From Sva-07 sp035527095 (GTDB lineage Bacteria; Actinomycetota; Acidimicrobiia; Acidimicrobiales; Ilumatobacteraceae), in NCBI GenBank assembly GCA_035527095.1, contig DATLBC010000155.1:1-15291 (forward strand): a DNA stretch of 15,291 nt, written 5' to 3'. Positions 1 through 6,995 of the stretch are shown one piece after another (the stretch's first letter is position 1; each line of letters begins with the position of its first letter). Both the position numbers and the translations under genes were made by a program. The notes beneath the pieces were generated by a model. The model had not been told where the DNA came from, searched no databases, and saw only the letters and a program-made list of their open reading frames with translations.

Positions 1-113
1 CCGTTGTCGGTCTCCATCTGCTCGCGGACCGCTTCCTCGGAGCTCTTGTTCTCGAGGAACGAGCGCACGGTCTTGCGGAGTTCTTCCTGTTCATCGGTGA
101 AGGCAAAGTTCAT
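1..113 (-). CDS. Acyl-CoA dehydrogenase, N-terminal fragment (cut by window edge)
   Basis: Only the first 37 codons are in the window. The peptide begins MNFAFTDEQEELRKTVRSFL and continues with an acidic, helical stretch. This is the typical first helix of the acyl-CoA dehydrogenase N-terminal domain (D/NF.FT.EQEELR..VR.FL). The family oxidises acyl-CoA thioesters at the alpha-beta bond using FAD; the substrate cannot be told from this fragment. The ATG at 113 gives the N-terminus usual for the family. A second in-frame ATG at 125 would add only four residues (MISP), and neither start has a clear Shine-Dalgarno. The gene diverges from the antitoxin gene, sharing about 55 bp of upstream DNA with it. 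Confidence 0.8.
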   Translation of the reverse strand, partial: MNFAFTDEQEELRKTVRSFLENKSSEEAVREQMETDN

Positions 114-157
114 GGGCGAGATCATGGCGGGGTTGCATCGAACCGCGCAACTCTGCT

Positions 158-177
158 TGTGTACACATGTGGACACA
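158..177. promoter_or_regulatory. 20-bp near-perfect palindrome, candidate antitoxin operator
   Basis: TTGTGTACACATGTGGACAC plus the following A forms a palindrome centred between 167 and 168. Nine of the ten base pairs match; only the pair A163/G172 breaks symmetry. It contains TGTACA, the core recognised by YefM/Phd-type antitoxins in the classical yefM-yoeB operator (established knowledge). It overlaps the proposed GTG start of the antitoxin at 169 and lies between the divergent acyl-CoA dehydrogenase and antitoxin genes. Autoregulation by the antitoxin or toxin-antitoxin complex is inferred from this position. Confidence 0.55.
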
Positions 178-453
178 GACTCGATCCGAACTGCCGGCAT
201 CAGGGAACTCCGCGCCGGTCTTGCCGAGTCGGTACGCATCGCCGAGGCCGGCGAGCGCACCGTGGTGACAGTGGGCGGTCGTCCCGTGGCGCAACTCGGC
301 CCGCTCGACGCCGACGCACCCGACCTCGAACGCCTCATCGGCTCGGGCGCGGTGATCCCCCCACGTCGCACCAGTGAGTGGCGCCCACCCGAACCGGTGC
401 CCGTGTGGGCGGGCGTCCGCATCGACCAGGTCCTGCGCGAGCTTCGCGGCTGA
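169..453 (+). CDS. Type II antitoxin, Phd/YefM family
   Basis: A 94-residue protein. Residues 6-45 (IRTAGIRELRAGLAESV, then a VTVGGRPVAQLGP strand) match the Phd/YefM fold: a short strand, the 'R.LR..L...' helix, then the 'V.T..GRPVA.L.P' hairpin. The C-terminal half is proline- and acid-rich and probably disordered until it wraps the toxin; it ends in a helix (IDQVLRELRG). The family neutralises its toxin and binds its own promoter. I chose the GTG at 169 because it gives the usual family N-terminus and a palindrome covers it. An in-frame ATG at 124 would add 15 residues of unlikely sequence. No Shine-Dalgarno is visible, so a leaderless message is possible. The partner PIN toxin follows after an unusually long 106-bp gap. 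Confidence 0.8.
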   Translation: MDTDSIRTAGIRELRAGLAESVRIAEAGERTVVTVGGRPVAQLGPLDADAPDLERLIGSGAVIPPRRTSEWRPPEPVPVWAGVRIDQVLRELRG

Positions 454-483
454 TGTTGCTCCTCGCTGCAACACCGCGTCTCC

Positions 484-537
484 CCGTTTGCGTCGAGGTT
501 CGGGGGGCCCGCCCCACCCGAACCTCGACGCAAACGG
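484..537. repeat. Perfect 21-bp inverted repeat (long hairpin) between antitoxin and toxin genes
   Basis: The left arm is 484-504 (CCGTTTGCG...GTTCGGG) and the right arm 517-537 is its exact reverse complement. Only 12 bases separate them. Three further G-C pairs (505-507 with 513-515) can form if A516 bulges, leaving a 5-base loop. The hairpin lies wholly between the antitoxin stop (453) and toxin start (560). No T-tract follows, so it is not a standard intrinsic terminator. It could be a REP/MITE-like mobile palindrome or an RNA element that lowers toxin relative to antitoxin. Confidence 0.85.
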
Positions 538-559
538 AGTTGACGCCGGGGTGGAAGCG

Positions 560-964
560 ATGACCGTGGTGCTGGACACCAGCGCACTGCTCGCGCTTGC
601 GGTCGACGGGCCGATGCGGGCGATCACGCTCGCGGCACTCGCCGACGATCGGGTGTGGGCCGCGTCTGCGATGGCGCTCACCGAGGCACTCCCTGCGATC
701 GACCGACTGACCGATCAAGCGATCCTGCGACTCGATCTCGAAGACGCAGTCCGGCTCACCTGGGACCACCTCCACGTCGTCCCCGTGGACCAGCGCTGCC
801 TCGACCGAGCCGCCTCGATGTCTCGCACGCAACCAGTCCGGTTGAGCGACGCGATCCATTTCGCGGCAGCCGAGCGGATGCCGGCACCAATCAGATTCGT
901 CACGTTCGATGCTGCGCACATCGGGGTAGCGCTCGGTCTCGGCTTCGACGTCGTCAGCGCCTGA
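560..964 (+). CDS. PIN-domain ribonuclease toxin, VapC-like
   Basis: A 134-residue protein, the normal size for a VapC toxin. It opens with MTVVLDTSALLAL, the family's first strand with catalytic D6. The other acidic residues of the metal-binding site are visible: E42 (in SAMALTEALPA), D97 (in RLSDAIHFAAAE) and D117 (in FVTFDAAH). The full D-E-D-D tetrad is therefore present and the enzyme should be active as an Mg-dependent RNase, typically on tRNA or rRNA. ATG 560 has GGAA four bases upstream. A GTG at 551 (adding VEA) is an alternative. The Phd-type antitoxin lies just upstream, separated by a strong hairpin. Pairing Phd-type antitoxins with PIN toxins is common in Actinobacteria. Confidence 0.87.
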   Translation: MTVVLDTSALLALAVDGPMRAITLAALADDRVWAASAMALTEALPAIDRLTDQAILRLDLEDAVRLTWDHLHVVPVDQRCLDRAASMSRTQPVRLSDAIHFAAAERMPAPIRFVTFDAAHIGVALGLGFDVVSA

Positions 965-995
965 TCGCCTCGGGGCTTCGTGACGCCCGACGAGA

Positions 996-1001
996 TACCG
1001 T
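996..1001 (+). promoter_or_regulatory. Candidate leaderless -10 box (TACCGT) for the methyltransferase trio
   Basis: TACCGT fits TANNNT and is followed by exactly six bases and then the ATG at 1008. The sufS start in this window has the same layout. There is no Shine-Dalgarno before 1008. No convincing -35 is seen, so this is a weak prediction. Confidence 0.3.
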
Positions 1002-1007
1002 GACGAG

Positions 1008-1970
1008 ATGGACAACCGAGTGAAGGCACCACTGCGCAAGCTGCCGGGAATCAGCGCACTCTTGGCGCAACGAGACGGAGCGGTCGCCGAAATCGAGTCA
1101 CTCGAGGCGGAACTCGCTGCCGAGCGCGCCAAACAAGGTCTGTTCCCTGCAGGACACTTCTATTCGCCGATCCCCTCCCGCGACGAAATCCAGCGCGACC
1201 AGCAGTCGCTCTTCGCCGACCACCCTCGGCTGCTCCCGGGCATCACCCTCGACGACGATGCGCAGCTGGCGTTGCTGCACTCGTTCATTCCCTCCTACGA
1301 CGAGATGCCGTTCGACGCGAACCCGAAAGCCGGGCTGCGGTACTTCTACGAGAACGACGCCTACTCCTACTCCGACGCGATCCTGCTGCACTGCATGATC
1401 CGCCACCTCGCCCCGAAGCGGATCATCGAGGTCGGCAGCGGGTATTCGTCGTGCATGACACTCGACACCAACGACCTCCACTTCGACGGGGCGATCGAAA
1501 CGACGTTCATCGAACCCTATCCGGAGCTGCTCGAGACACTCCTCCACGACACTGATCCGGACAACGTCCGCATCCTCCCGTCGCGTCTGCAGGATGTCGA
1601 TCTCGCCGAGTTCGATCGGCTCGAAGCGGGCGACATCTTCTTCGTCGACTCCACCCATGTGAGCAAAGTCGGCAGCGACGTGAACCGAATCGTGTTCGAC
1701 ATACTCCCCCGGCTCGCTCCTGGTGTGCACGTCCACGTGCACGACATCTTCTACCCCTTCGAGTACCTCCGGTCGTGGATCGAAGAGGGCCGCGCTTGGA
1801 ACGAGATCTACCTCCTGCGGGCGTTCCTGCAATACAACAGCGAGTTCGAGATCGTGCTGATGAACACGTACATGGAGGAGTTCCACGAAGACTTCTTCAC
1901 CGAACACATGCCACTGTGTCTCCAGAACCCGGGTGGAAGCATCTGGCTGCGCCGAAAGGAACCCACATGA
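1008..1970 (+). CDS. Class I SAM-dependent methyltransferase (Methyltransf_24-like)
   Basis: A 320-residue protein. Residues 20-45 form a charged, Glu/Ala-rich probable coiled coil. The SAM-binding motif I is RIIEVGSGYSS (138-148), followed by the acidic end of strand 2, FIEPYPE (168-173). Residues 207-216 (AGDIFFVDSTH) form the motif before strand 4, and LAPGVHVHVHDIFYP (236-250) is the strand 5 and HD pattern of Methyltransf_24 proteins. That family often acts on sugars or small molecules; the substrate is not recognisable here. The gene ends in an ATGA overlap with the MBL hydrolase, so the two are translationally coupled. Start 1008 lacks a Shine-Dalgarno, but a TANNNT box lies six bases upstream. 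Confidence 0.82.
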   Translation: MDNRVKAPLRKLPGISALLAQRDGAVAEIESLEAELAAERAKQGLFPAGHFYSPIPSRDEIQRDQQSLFADHPRLLPGITLDDDAQLALLHSFIPSYDEMPFDANPKAGLRYFYENDAYSYSDAILLHCMIRHLAPKRIIEVGSGYSSCMTLDTNDLHFDGAIETTFIEPYPELLETLLHDTDPDNVRILPSRLQDVDLAEFDRLEAGDIFFVDSTHVSKVGSDVNRIVFDILPRLAPGVHVHVHDIFYPFEYLRSWIEEGRAWNEIYLLRAFLQYNSEFEIVLMNTYMEEFHEDFFTEHMPLCLQNPGGSIWLRRKEPT

Positions 1971-2587
1971 CCACATCGACGTTGCACTGGTCGAACGCCG
2001 ACACCGAGGTCCACAAGGTGGTGGTCGGCCCGTACGAGAACAACGTGTTCGTCGTGCGCTGCCTCGCAACGGGCGAAGCGGTGCTGCTCGATGCCGCCAA
2101 CGAGCACGAGCAGTTGCTCGAGCTCTGTCAGCGTCTCGGGGTGAAGCGCGTGCTCGAGACACACGGCCACTGGGACCACATCCAGGCGGTCCCGGCAATG
2201 CGCGAGGCCGGCTACGAGGTCGCCGTGACGTCGCTCGACGCCCCGATGCTGAGCGAGGTCGGCTACGACGTCTTCATCGACGACGCCGAGGTGATCGAGG
2301 TCGGCCGCCTCCGGCTCCACGCGATCCACAACCCCGGCCACACCCCGGGCTCGATCTCGTTTGCACTCGCCGACACGCCACTGCTTTTCACGGGCGACAC
2401 CCTGTTCCCGGGCGGCCCGGGCAACACGTCGTTCGAGAACGCCGACTTCGACACGATCATCACCTCGATCACCTCGAAGCTCTTCACGTTCCCGGATGAC
2501 ACGATCGTGTTGCCGGGCCACGGCCTCGACACCACGATCGGCACCGAGCGCCCGCACTTGGAGGAATGGATCGAGCGAGGCTGGTAG
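1967..2587 (+). CDS. MBL-fold metallo-hydrolase (glyoxalase II-like)
   Basis: A 206-residue metallo-beta-lactamase-fold hydrolase. The signature THGHWDH (65-71) gives the HxHxDH zinc ligands H66, H68, D70 and H71. Further ligands are H125 in NPGHTPGS, D144 in FTGDTLFPGG and H185 in LPGHG. All metal ligands are present, so it should be an active binuclear hydrolase. GHTPGS and GDTLF are typical of the glyoxalase II/YcbL branch, which hydrolyses thioesters such as S-lactoylglutathione. The true substrate is unknown; a mycothiol-type thioester would be a reasonable guess in an actinobacterium. Its ATG overlaps the methyltransferase stop by 4 bp, with AAAGGA six bases upstream, which fixes the start. 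Confidence 0.88.
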   Translation: MTTSTLHWSNADTEVHKVVVGPYENNVFVVRCLATGEAVLLDAANEHEQLLELCQRLGVKRVLETHGHWDHIQAVPAMREAGYEVAVTSLDAPMLSEVGYDVFIDDAEVIEVGRLRLHAIHNPGHTPGSISFALADTPLLFTGDTLFPGGPGNTSFENADFDTIITSITSKLFTFPDDTIVLPGHGLDTTIGTERPHLEEWIERGW

Positions 2588-2589
2588 CC

Positions 2590-2958
2590 GTGCGCTACGA
2601 CGAGCGCCCGGTCGACGACACACCGGTTCACACCGACGATCTCCCGCTGACGCCGATCCGCGACCGCAACATCCCGGCTACTGCATGGGTCGAGGCGCCC
2701 GACAGCCTGCTCCGGCTCGGCGACGACCTGCCAGGCCAGCCGATTGCCGACTACAAGCGTCGTATCGGACCGTGGCTGCTGTGGCGGGCCGGCCCGGCCA
2801 AGGGTGCTGACGCCCGCTACTGGGCGGCCCGCCACGATCAACTGGACGAGCCGGTGACGTTGCGGCTCCATCCCGATGGCAGCGCCGACGGCGTCGGTCC
2901 GAGCGCGGCGCACCACGACCGCTTTCGGTCCTGGAAGGAAGACCTCAGGGACGCGTGA
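2590..2958 (+). CDS. Conserved-looking hypothetical protein
   Basis: I do not recognise this 122-residue protein. It is soluble, rich in Arg, Asp and Pro, with no signal peptide or membrane segment. The middle part (DLPGQPIADYKRRIGPWLLW, then RAGPAKGADARYWA) looks like a folded core with two aromatic strands. The C-terminal part alternates charged and polar residues. GTG 2590 begins two bases after the hydrolase stop and has GAGG nine bases upstream. An ATG at 2566 would overlap the hydrolase by 22 bp, but its purine-rich tract abuts the codon, which is too close to act as a ribosome-binding site. It is the third gene of the methyltransferase-hydrolase cassette and may act with them. Confidence 0.65.
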   Translation: MRYDERPVDDTPVHTDDLPLTPIRDRNIPATAWVEAPDSLLRLGDDLPGQPIADYKRRIGPWLLWRAGPAKGADARYWAARHDQLDEPVTLRLHPDGSADGVGPSAAHHDRFRSWKEDLRDA

Positions 2959-2992
2959 GCGCCGACAGGCTGTTCGCTCGGAGCCGTGCGAA

Positions 2993-3253
2993 TCAGTCGC
3001 GACGACGAAGCCTGAAGGCACCGGGCCCCCACGGGAACTTGCTCGGCACCTCCATCGGCGGTGGGGGTGGAATGAAGCCTCCGGACCACATCTCTCGAGC
3101 GAGGAACGCGTCAACGGCTTCGACGATCAATGTCTCCCTCGTGACGCCGCGTCGATCGGCGGACTGATCGAGACGGGCGACGTCTGCGGGACGCAGCGGG
3201 ACCGAGAGGATCACGGCCTCCTGCATCTGCTCGGATGACGAGGGTTCAGACAC
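2993..3253 (-). CDS. Small ribbon-helix-helix protein with proline-rich tail
   Basis: An 86-residue protein. Residues 13-53 (AVILSVPLRPADVARLDQ, then ADRRGVTRETLIVEAVDAFLARE) follow the ribbon-helix-helix pattern: a short strand, helix 1 with 'L...A...G.T', and helix 2. CopG/Arc-type DNA-binding antitoxins and regulators have this fold. The tail is unusual: WSGGFIPPPPPMEVP, then a Trp/Gly/Pro stretch, ending RLRRRD. I chose the GTG at 3253 (VSEPSSS), which has GAGG close upstream. A GTG at 3283 (96 residues) and an ATG at 3226 (77 residues) are also in frame. It lies just downstream of, and in line with, the haloperoxidase gene, and converges on the hypothetical gene. No toxin partner is next to it. 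Confidence 0.6.
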   Translation of the reverse strand: MSEPSSSEQMQEAVILSVPLRPADVARLDQSADRRGVTRETLIVEAVDAFLAREMWSGGFIPPPPPMEVPSKFPWGPGAFRLRRRD

Positions 3254-3295
3254 CACCTCAACGGTATCGGGGTGGCGGCCCACGAGACCGACCGG

Positions 3296-5182
3296 TCAGC
3301 TGGGCGTGACCGAGCCGTCGTAGTACTGCCGGGCGAGCTCCCACGCCGCGATGCCGCACTCGTAGCCGATCTCACGACCACGGAGGTCGTCTGCGGGCAC
3401 GTGGATGCCTCCGTACAGGCGTGAGACCCCCGCGTCGTCAGCGGCATCTGCGTACGTTGCCCACTGCAGCACGATCTCCTCGTCGGGCCCAGATTCGAAC
3501 TCGAGCGAGTCCTCCTCGATGCGCCATTCGCCCAAGCCCCCGGGGAAGAACTCGCTGCCGGTGATCCCCGTGAGCACCTCTGCAGCGGCGCGGCTGAACG
3601 TGCTGTGACCGGAGACGTACCCGGCGAACGAGGGCGTGACGAACGTGGGCCGCTGATAGGGCACCCAGTCGGCAGCGAGGATCCAGCCGACACCAGAGGT
3701 CTGCGTCTCGGGATCTTCGGGCGGACCCATCCATGTTCGCACGGCGATCTCCCCGACGTGATCGGCGAGGTCCTCATGACGCGCGGCAGGCGAACTCGAT
3801 TCGGCGGTCACCACTTCGACGAGGCCTGGCTCGAGCAGCAGCCCATCCTGGTCGAACGACGGAAGCGTCGGGTCGCTCGACTGACCGAGTTCTCCCATGT
3901 AGCGGATCATCGAGATCGGTCGACTCGAGTCGTAATAGCCCTTGACTCCCCATGCTGAGATCGCCGCATCGTGGGTCGCTCCGTTCACGGCCAGGTACAG
4001 CTTCGTATCCCACTCGAGGCGATCAACCGCCGGCCCCTGACCACCGACCCGGAGCGGACCGAGCGCCTCGAAGTCATCGCTGACGGCATTGGCGATCGAG
4101 TTCCAGTGGCCGGGCGGTGTCTCCGATGCCGGGCCGTCCGCCCAGTACTCGGCGATGATGCGTCCGTAGTCGCCGAGGGCGACCAGGTTCGGCACGTACG
4201 GCTCGTCGGTGATCGGGTTCAGATCGCGGCCGCCGCCGTCGTACGTGCCGAGCACGTGGTTGCCCTGAGACGCCGGGGAGATGTCGATGGTCGCTTCCAT
4301 GTCGGGGTCGAGCATCGCGCTGTAGCGCAGGACCTCATTGGCCTCCTCCTTGAACGTCTGATCGGTCAGCGGGTCGCCCAGCATCGGTGGTGGCCCAGGA
4401 TCCAGCAGCGGCGCGTCAGCACGCTCGGGAAGAGCGAAGGAGGTGACGCTTCCCCAGTGCGGACCCACGAATGTCTGAACCGTCTCGTCGAGAGGCAGGC
4501 CGTTCTGGGCCACCATCTTCTCGAGTTCGAGTGGTTGCCATCGGTTCGGATCGTCCATCACGGTGCCCGTTCGGTCGACGACCAGCGGCGGATTGACCGG
4601 TTCGTAGTCAACAGCGTCGTAACCATCGGCCTCGTTCGAGCCGTCCTGCAGACCTTGCGCCAACACAGCAGCTGCGATGCGGTTGCCGAGCGCTGCGGGG
4701 CTGTCTCCCTCGACGGTCGTGATCGACGCGTCGTAGCAGAGTTCAGCCATCAACTCGTCCAATCGCGTGACCGAGATCTCCGCCTGCGGCGACGGCAGGT
4801 ATCGCTCGACAAGGATGCGATAGGCCGCATAGCTCATCGCCTCCTCGCGCGCCGCCGTCACATCGTCTGGGTCATGCTGCTCATCGACGAAGACGGCCGA
4901 TGACACCGGGTCGTACGCAGACCATGCGTCCCACATCGCCGCCGAGGAATGGAACAGGTTGCGGGCGTGCACCGTCGGCGCCGGAAAGTCGTTGCGAATG
5001 GCCGCCAGAACCGCCTCGTTCCACTGGCGGGCGACCGACCACTCCGGATGCTCGGTGGTGCGAACACACGAGTCCGACGAGTCGCCGTCATCGCCACGCG
5101 AGATGACCACTCCGGCCGCGATCACGGCCCCGATCGTGACGATCGCCCCGACGCCGAGCGCGATTGCGGTCCTGGTTCGCAC
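3296..5182 (-). CDS. Vanadium-dependent haloperoxidase / PAP2-superfamily enzyme, membrane-anchored
   Basis: A 628-residue protein. An N-terminal hydrophobic segment (residues 5-28) with Arg residues before it is a signal anchor or signal peptide, so the enzyme acts outside the membrane. The vanadate/phosphate-binding signature is complete: K414 and R421 (KX6RP in KGYYDSSRP), S524-G525-H526 (VSGHS) and R588 with H594 (SRX5H in SRLYGGIH). The K-R and R-H spacings equal those of fungal vanadium chloroperoxidase, but the RP-to-SGH interval (about 100 residues) is longer. The family contains both haloperoxidases and acid phosphatases, which share this site, so halide oxidation is not proven. GTG 5182 has GGAG seven bases upstream. 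It follows the CRTAC1 gene by 78 bp on the same strand. Confidence 0.87.
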   Translation of the reverse strand: MRTRTAIALGVGAIVTIGAVIAAGVVISRGDDGDSSDSCVRTTEHPEWSVARQWNEAVLAAIRNDFPAPTVHARNLFHSSAAMWDAWSAYDPVSSAVFVDEQHDPDDVTAAREEAMSYAAYRILVERYLPSPQAEISVTRLDELMAELCYDASITTVEGDSPAALGNRIAAAVLAQGLQDGSNEADGYDAVDYEPVNPPLVVDRTGTVMDDPNRWQPLELEKMVAQNGLPLDETVQTFVGPHWGSVTSFALPERADAPLLDPGPPPMLGDPLTDQTFKEEANEVLRYSAMLDPDMEATIDISPASQGNHVLGTYDGGGRDLNPITDEPYVPNLVALGDYGRIIAEYWADGPASETPPGHWNSIANAVSDDFEALGPLRVGGQGPAVDRLEWDTKLYLAVNGATHDAAISAWGVKGYYDSSRPISMIRYMGELGQSSDPTLPSFDQDGLLLEPGLVEVVTAESSSPAARHEDLADHVGEIAVRTWMGPPEDPETQTSGVGWILAADWVPYQRPTFVTPSFAGYVSGHSTFSRAAAEVLTGITGSEFFPGGLGEWRIEEDSLEFESGPDEEIVLQWATYADAADDAGVSRLYGGIHVPADDLRGREIGYECGIAAWELARQYYDGSVTPS

Positions 5183-5209
5183 TTGCTGTCTCCACCCTTC
5201 GATCGAACT

Positions 5210-5235
5210 GGTCGCCGACCCTAGTGTCGGCGACC
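5210..5235 (-). terminator. Perfect 10-bp hairpin between CRTAC1 and haloperoxidase genes
   Basis: GGTCGCCGAC (5210-5219) and GTCGGCGACC (5226-5235) are exact reverse complements around a 6-base loop. On the minus strand the hairpin starts about 25 bases after the CRTAC1 stop. No U-run follows, so it is at best a weak or partial terminator. It could equally stabilise the upstream mRNA end or serve as an operator for the haloperoxidase gene. Confidence 0.45.
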
Positions 5236-5260
5236 TGGATTGGCCGGTCGGCCCGTGCCC

Positions 5261-6994
5261 CTACTCGGGCTCGACCGGGTCGACGCGTACGACTTGATCC
5301 GCTCCGACATCGGCGAGGGTGGTCACCTGGCCATTCGGCCACCGAACGGTCAACTCGGCGACCCGGTCGGCCGAGCCGAGACCGAAGTGTGCCCGTGGAT
5401 CCTCCGACGACAGATAGCTGCTGCCTGCCTGGAGCTCACGCACGAGCCGGGTGCCGTCGTCGAGCGTGACCGTCACGCGGGCGCCTGGCGCCGGGCTCTG
5501 GGTCGCCACCTCGATCCAGTGCCCCCCTGCGCCGACGTTACGGAGCAGCACGAGATCGCCGCCGATCGTTCCCAGCGCGATGTCGACATCGCCGTCGTTG
5601 TCGTAGTCCGCTGCCGCGGCGCCCCGCGCGAGGATCGGCCCGAGCCGTTCGAGGCCGACCGCCGCCGACACGTCGGTGAACCCAGGGTCACTGCCGGCCC
5701 CGGAGCGGTTCTCCAGGAGAAGCGCCGGTTCGGCATCCGCGGCGAGGTCACGAATGGGGATGGCCCCGTGGGCGAAGAACAGGTCGAGGTCGGTGTCGAG
5801 GTCGACATCTGCCCAGACCGCCCCCCAGCCGGTCGATCCCTCACCGAGGTCCGGAAGTCCGATCGACGGACGCGCGTCGTCGAACGAGAGCCCGTTGCGA
5901 TCCGACTCGTTCCACCAGAGCACATGACGTTCGGTCAGTTGGTTGGTGACGACCAGATCCGATCGGCCGTCGCCGTTGCCGTCTCCGGAGGCAACGCCCA
6001 TACCAGCACCGTCGTCGCCGACACCTGCGTCGACGCCGACCTCGACGAACCGGAACCCTGAGTCGCCGTCAGCGGATCTGTTCTCGTACAGATCGTTGGG
6101 TGTCGTGTCGTTCGCAACGTAGAGGTCGAGATCGCCGTCATCGTCCAAGTCGCTCAGCACCGCTCCCAGGCCGTAGTCAGGTCCGTCGGGCTCGATCCCG
6201 ACCTCCGCTGCGACCTCGCGGAATCGGATCCGGCCCGCGCCTGACTCCGGGGTGCCATCGCTGAGGAACAGCAGGTCGGGTTCGGGCTCAGAGGTGTTCG
6301 GAAAGCCCTTCGACGTCCCGGCGACCGGCCGGTTGAGATCGGTGTATCCGGCGACGAACAGGTCGGGCCAACCATTTCCGTCGACGTCGCCGACTGCGGC
6401 ACCGCTGTGCCAGCCGAACGCGTCGACACCCGACGCATCGGCGTCGGCGACGAATCTGTCGCCGCCGTCGTTCCACAGCAGGACATTCTCGCGCTCGGTG
6501 GTGACGTACAGGTCGGTCCACCCGTCGAGGTCCAGATCCGCCGCGACGCACCCGTTCGCCCTCGTCTCGAGTCCCGTCGCGGTCGCGTCGGTGACATCGG
6601 CAAAGGATCCCGCCTCATTGCGGAACAGCTGACCACTCGGAAGCCCGCCGGCCCCGCGCCACTCACCCCACTCGCCGTTCGACCAGGTATTCGTCGCGTA
6701 GAGGTCGAGCCACCCGTCGCGGTCGTAGTCGATCCAGCAGATCCCGCCACCCATCATGGCCGCAGGGTCAGGATCGGTCCCGAATTGAAACGCTCCGTGG
6801 CGGAACTCGAGCCCGACCTCGGCTGCGACATCCTCGAAACCCACGAGGTTCATCGAAGCTGTCGGAGGCCGGTCGACGTCGGCACCCGCTGCCACGTCGG
6901 CACTGTTGGACGCGCAGCCCGACGCCACCAGTAGACCGCCGAGAGCGGTGAGCACGCCGGCCGGCCGATACCACCAGGCCCGACCGGCGTGCAT
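5261..6994 (-). CDS. CRTAC1-family lipoprotein with FG-GAP/VCBS repeats and ASPIC/UnbV domain
   Basis: A 577-residue protein. It starts with a signal peptide ending in a lipobox (LLVASGC, Cys27), so it should be lipid-anchored outside the cell. Seven calcium-binding loops of the DxDxDGxxDL type recur through the body, including DYDRDGWLDLY, DLDLDGWTDLY, DVDGNGWPDLF, DLDDDGDLDLY and DYDNDGDVDIA. They suggest a seven-bladed beta-propeller. The last 90 residues are an ASPIC/UnbV domain: GARVTVTLDDGTR, GSSYLSSEDPRAHFGLG, and VRWPNGQ. The ATG at 6994 is placed by the signal peptide and lies one base beyond the permease stop, so translation is probably coupled to the sugar transporter. The molecular role of the family in bacteria is not settled; binding of glycans or of a partner protein is likely. 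Confidence 0.87.
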   Translation of the reverse strand: MHAGRAWWYRPAGVLTALGGLLVASGCASNSADVAAGADVDRPPTASMNLVGFEDVAAEVGLEFRHGAFQFGTDPDPAAMMGGGICWIDYDRDGWLDLYATNTWSNGEWGEWRGAGGLPSGQLFRNEAGSFADVTDATATGLETRANGCVAADLDLDGWTDLYVTTERENVLLWNDGGDRFVADADASGVDAFGWHSGAAVGDVDGNGWPDLFVAGYTDLNRPVAGTSKGFPNTSEPEPDLLFLSDGTPESGAGRIRFREVAAEVGIEPDGPDYGLGAVLSDLDDDGDLDLYVANDTTPNDLYENRSADGDSGFRFVEVGVDAGVGDDGAGMGVASGDGNGDGRSDLVVTNQLTERHVLWWNESDRNGLSFDDARPSIGLPDLGEGSTGWGAVWADVDLDTDLDLFFAHGAIPIRDLAADAEPALLLENRSGAGSDPGFTDVSAAVGLERLGPILARGAAAADYDNDGDVDIALGTIGGDLVLLRNVGAGGHWIEVATQSPAPGARVTVTLDDGTRLVRELQAGSSYLSSEDPRAHFGLGSADRVAELTVRWPNGQVTTLADVGADQVVRVDPVEPE

Positions 6995-6995
6995 C

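Noticed and set aside
1098..2198. 366-codon minus-strand open frame opposite the methyltransferase and hydrolase
   Set aside because: It runs across two coupled genes with clear motifs and shows no family features of its own.
2876..3238. 120-codon plus-strand open frame overlapping the ribbon-helix-helix gene
   Set aside because: Its product is Arg-rich with no fold pattern, whereas the minus strand carries a convincing ribbon-helix-helix sequence.
3971..4903. 310-codon plus-strand open frame within the haloperoxidase gene
   Set aside because: It is the antisense shadow of a gene with an intact vanadate-site signature. Its product is Arg/Val-rich without any domain pattern.
5210..5235. Standard intrinsic terminator before the haloperoxidase gene
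   Set aside because: The stem is perfect but no U-run follows on the minus strand, so it was kept only as a hairpin with moderate confidence.
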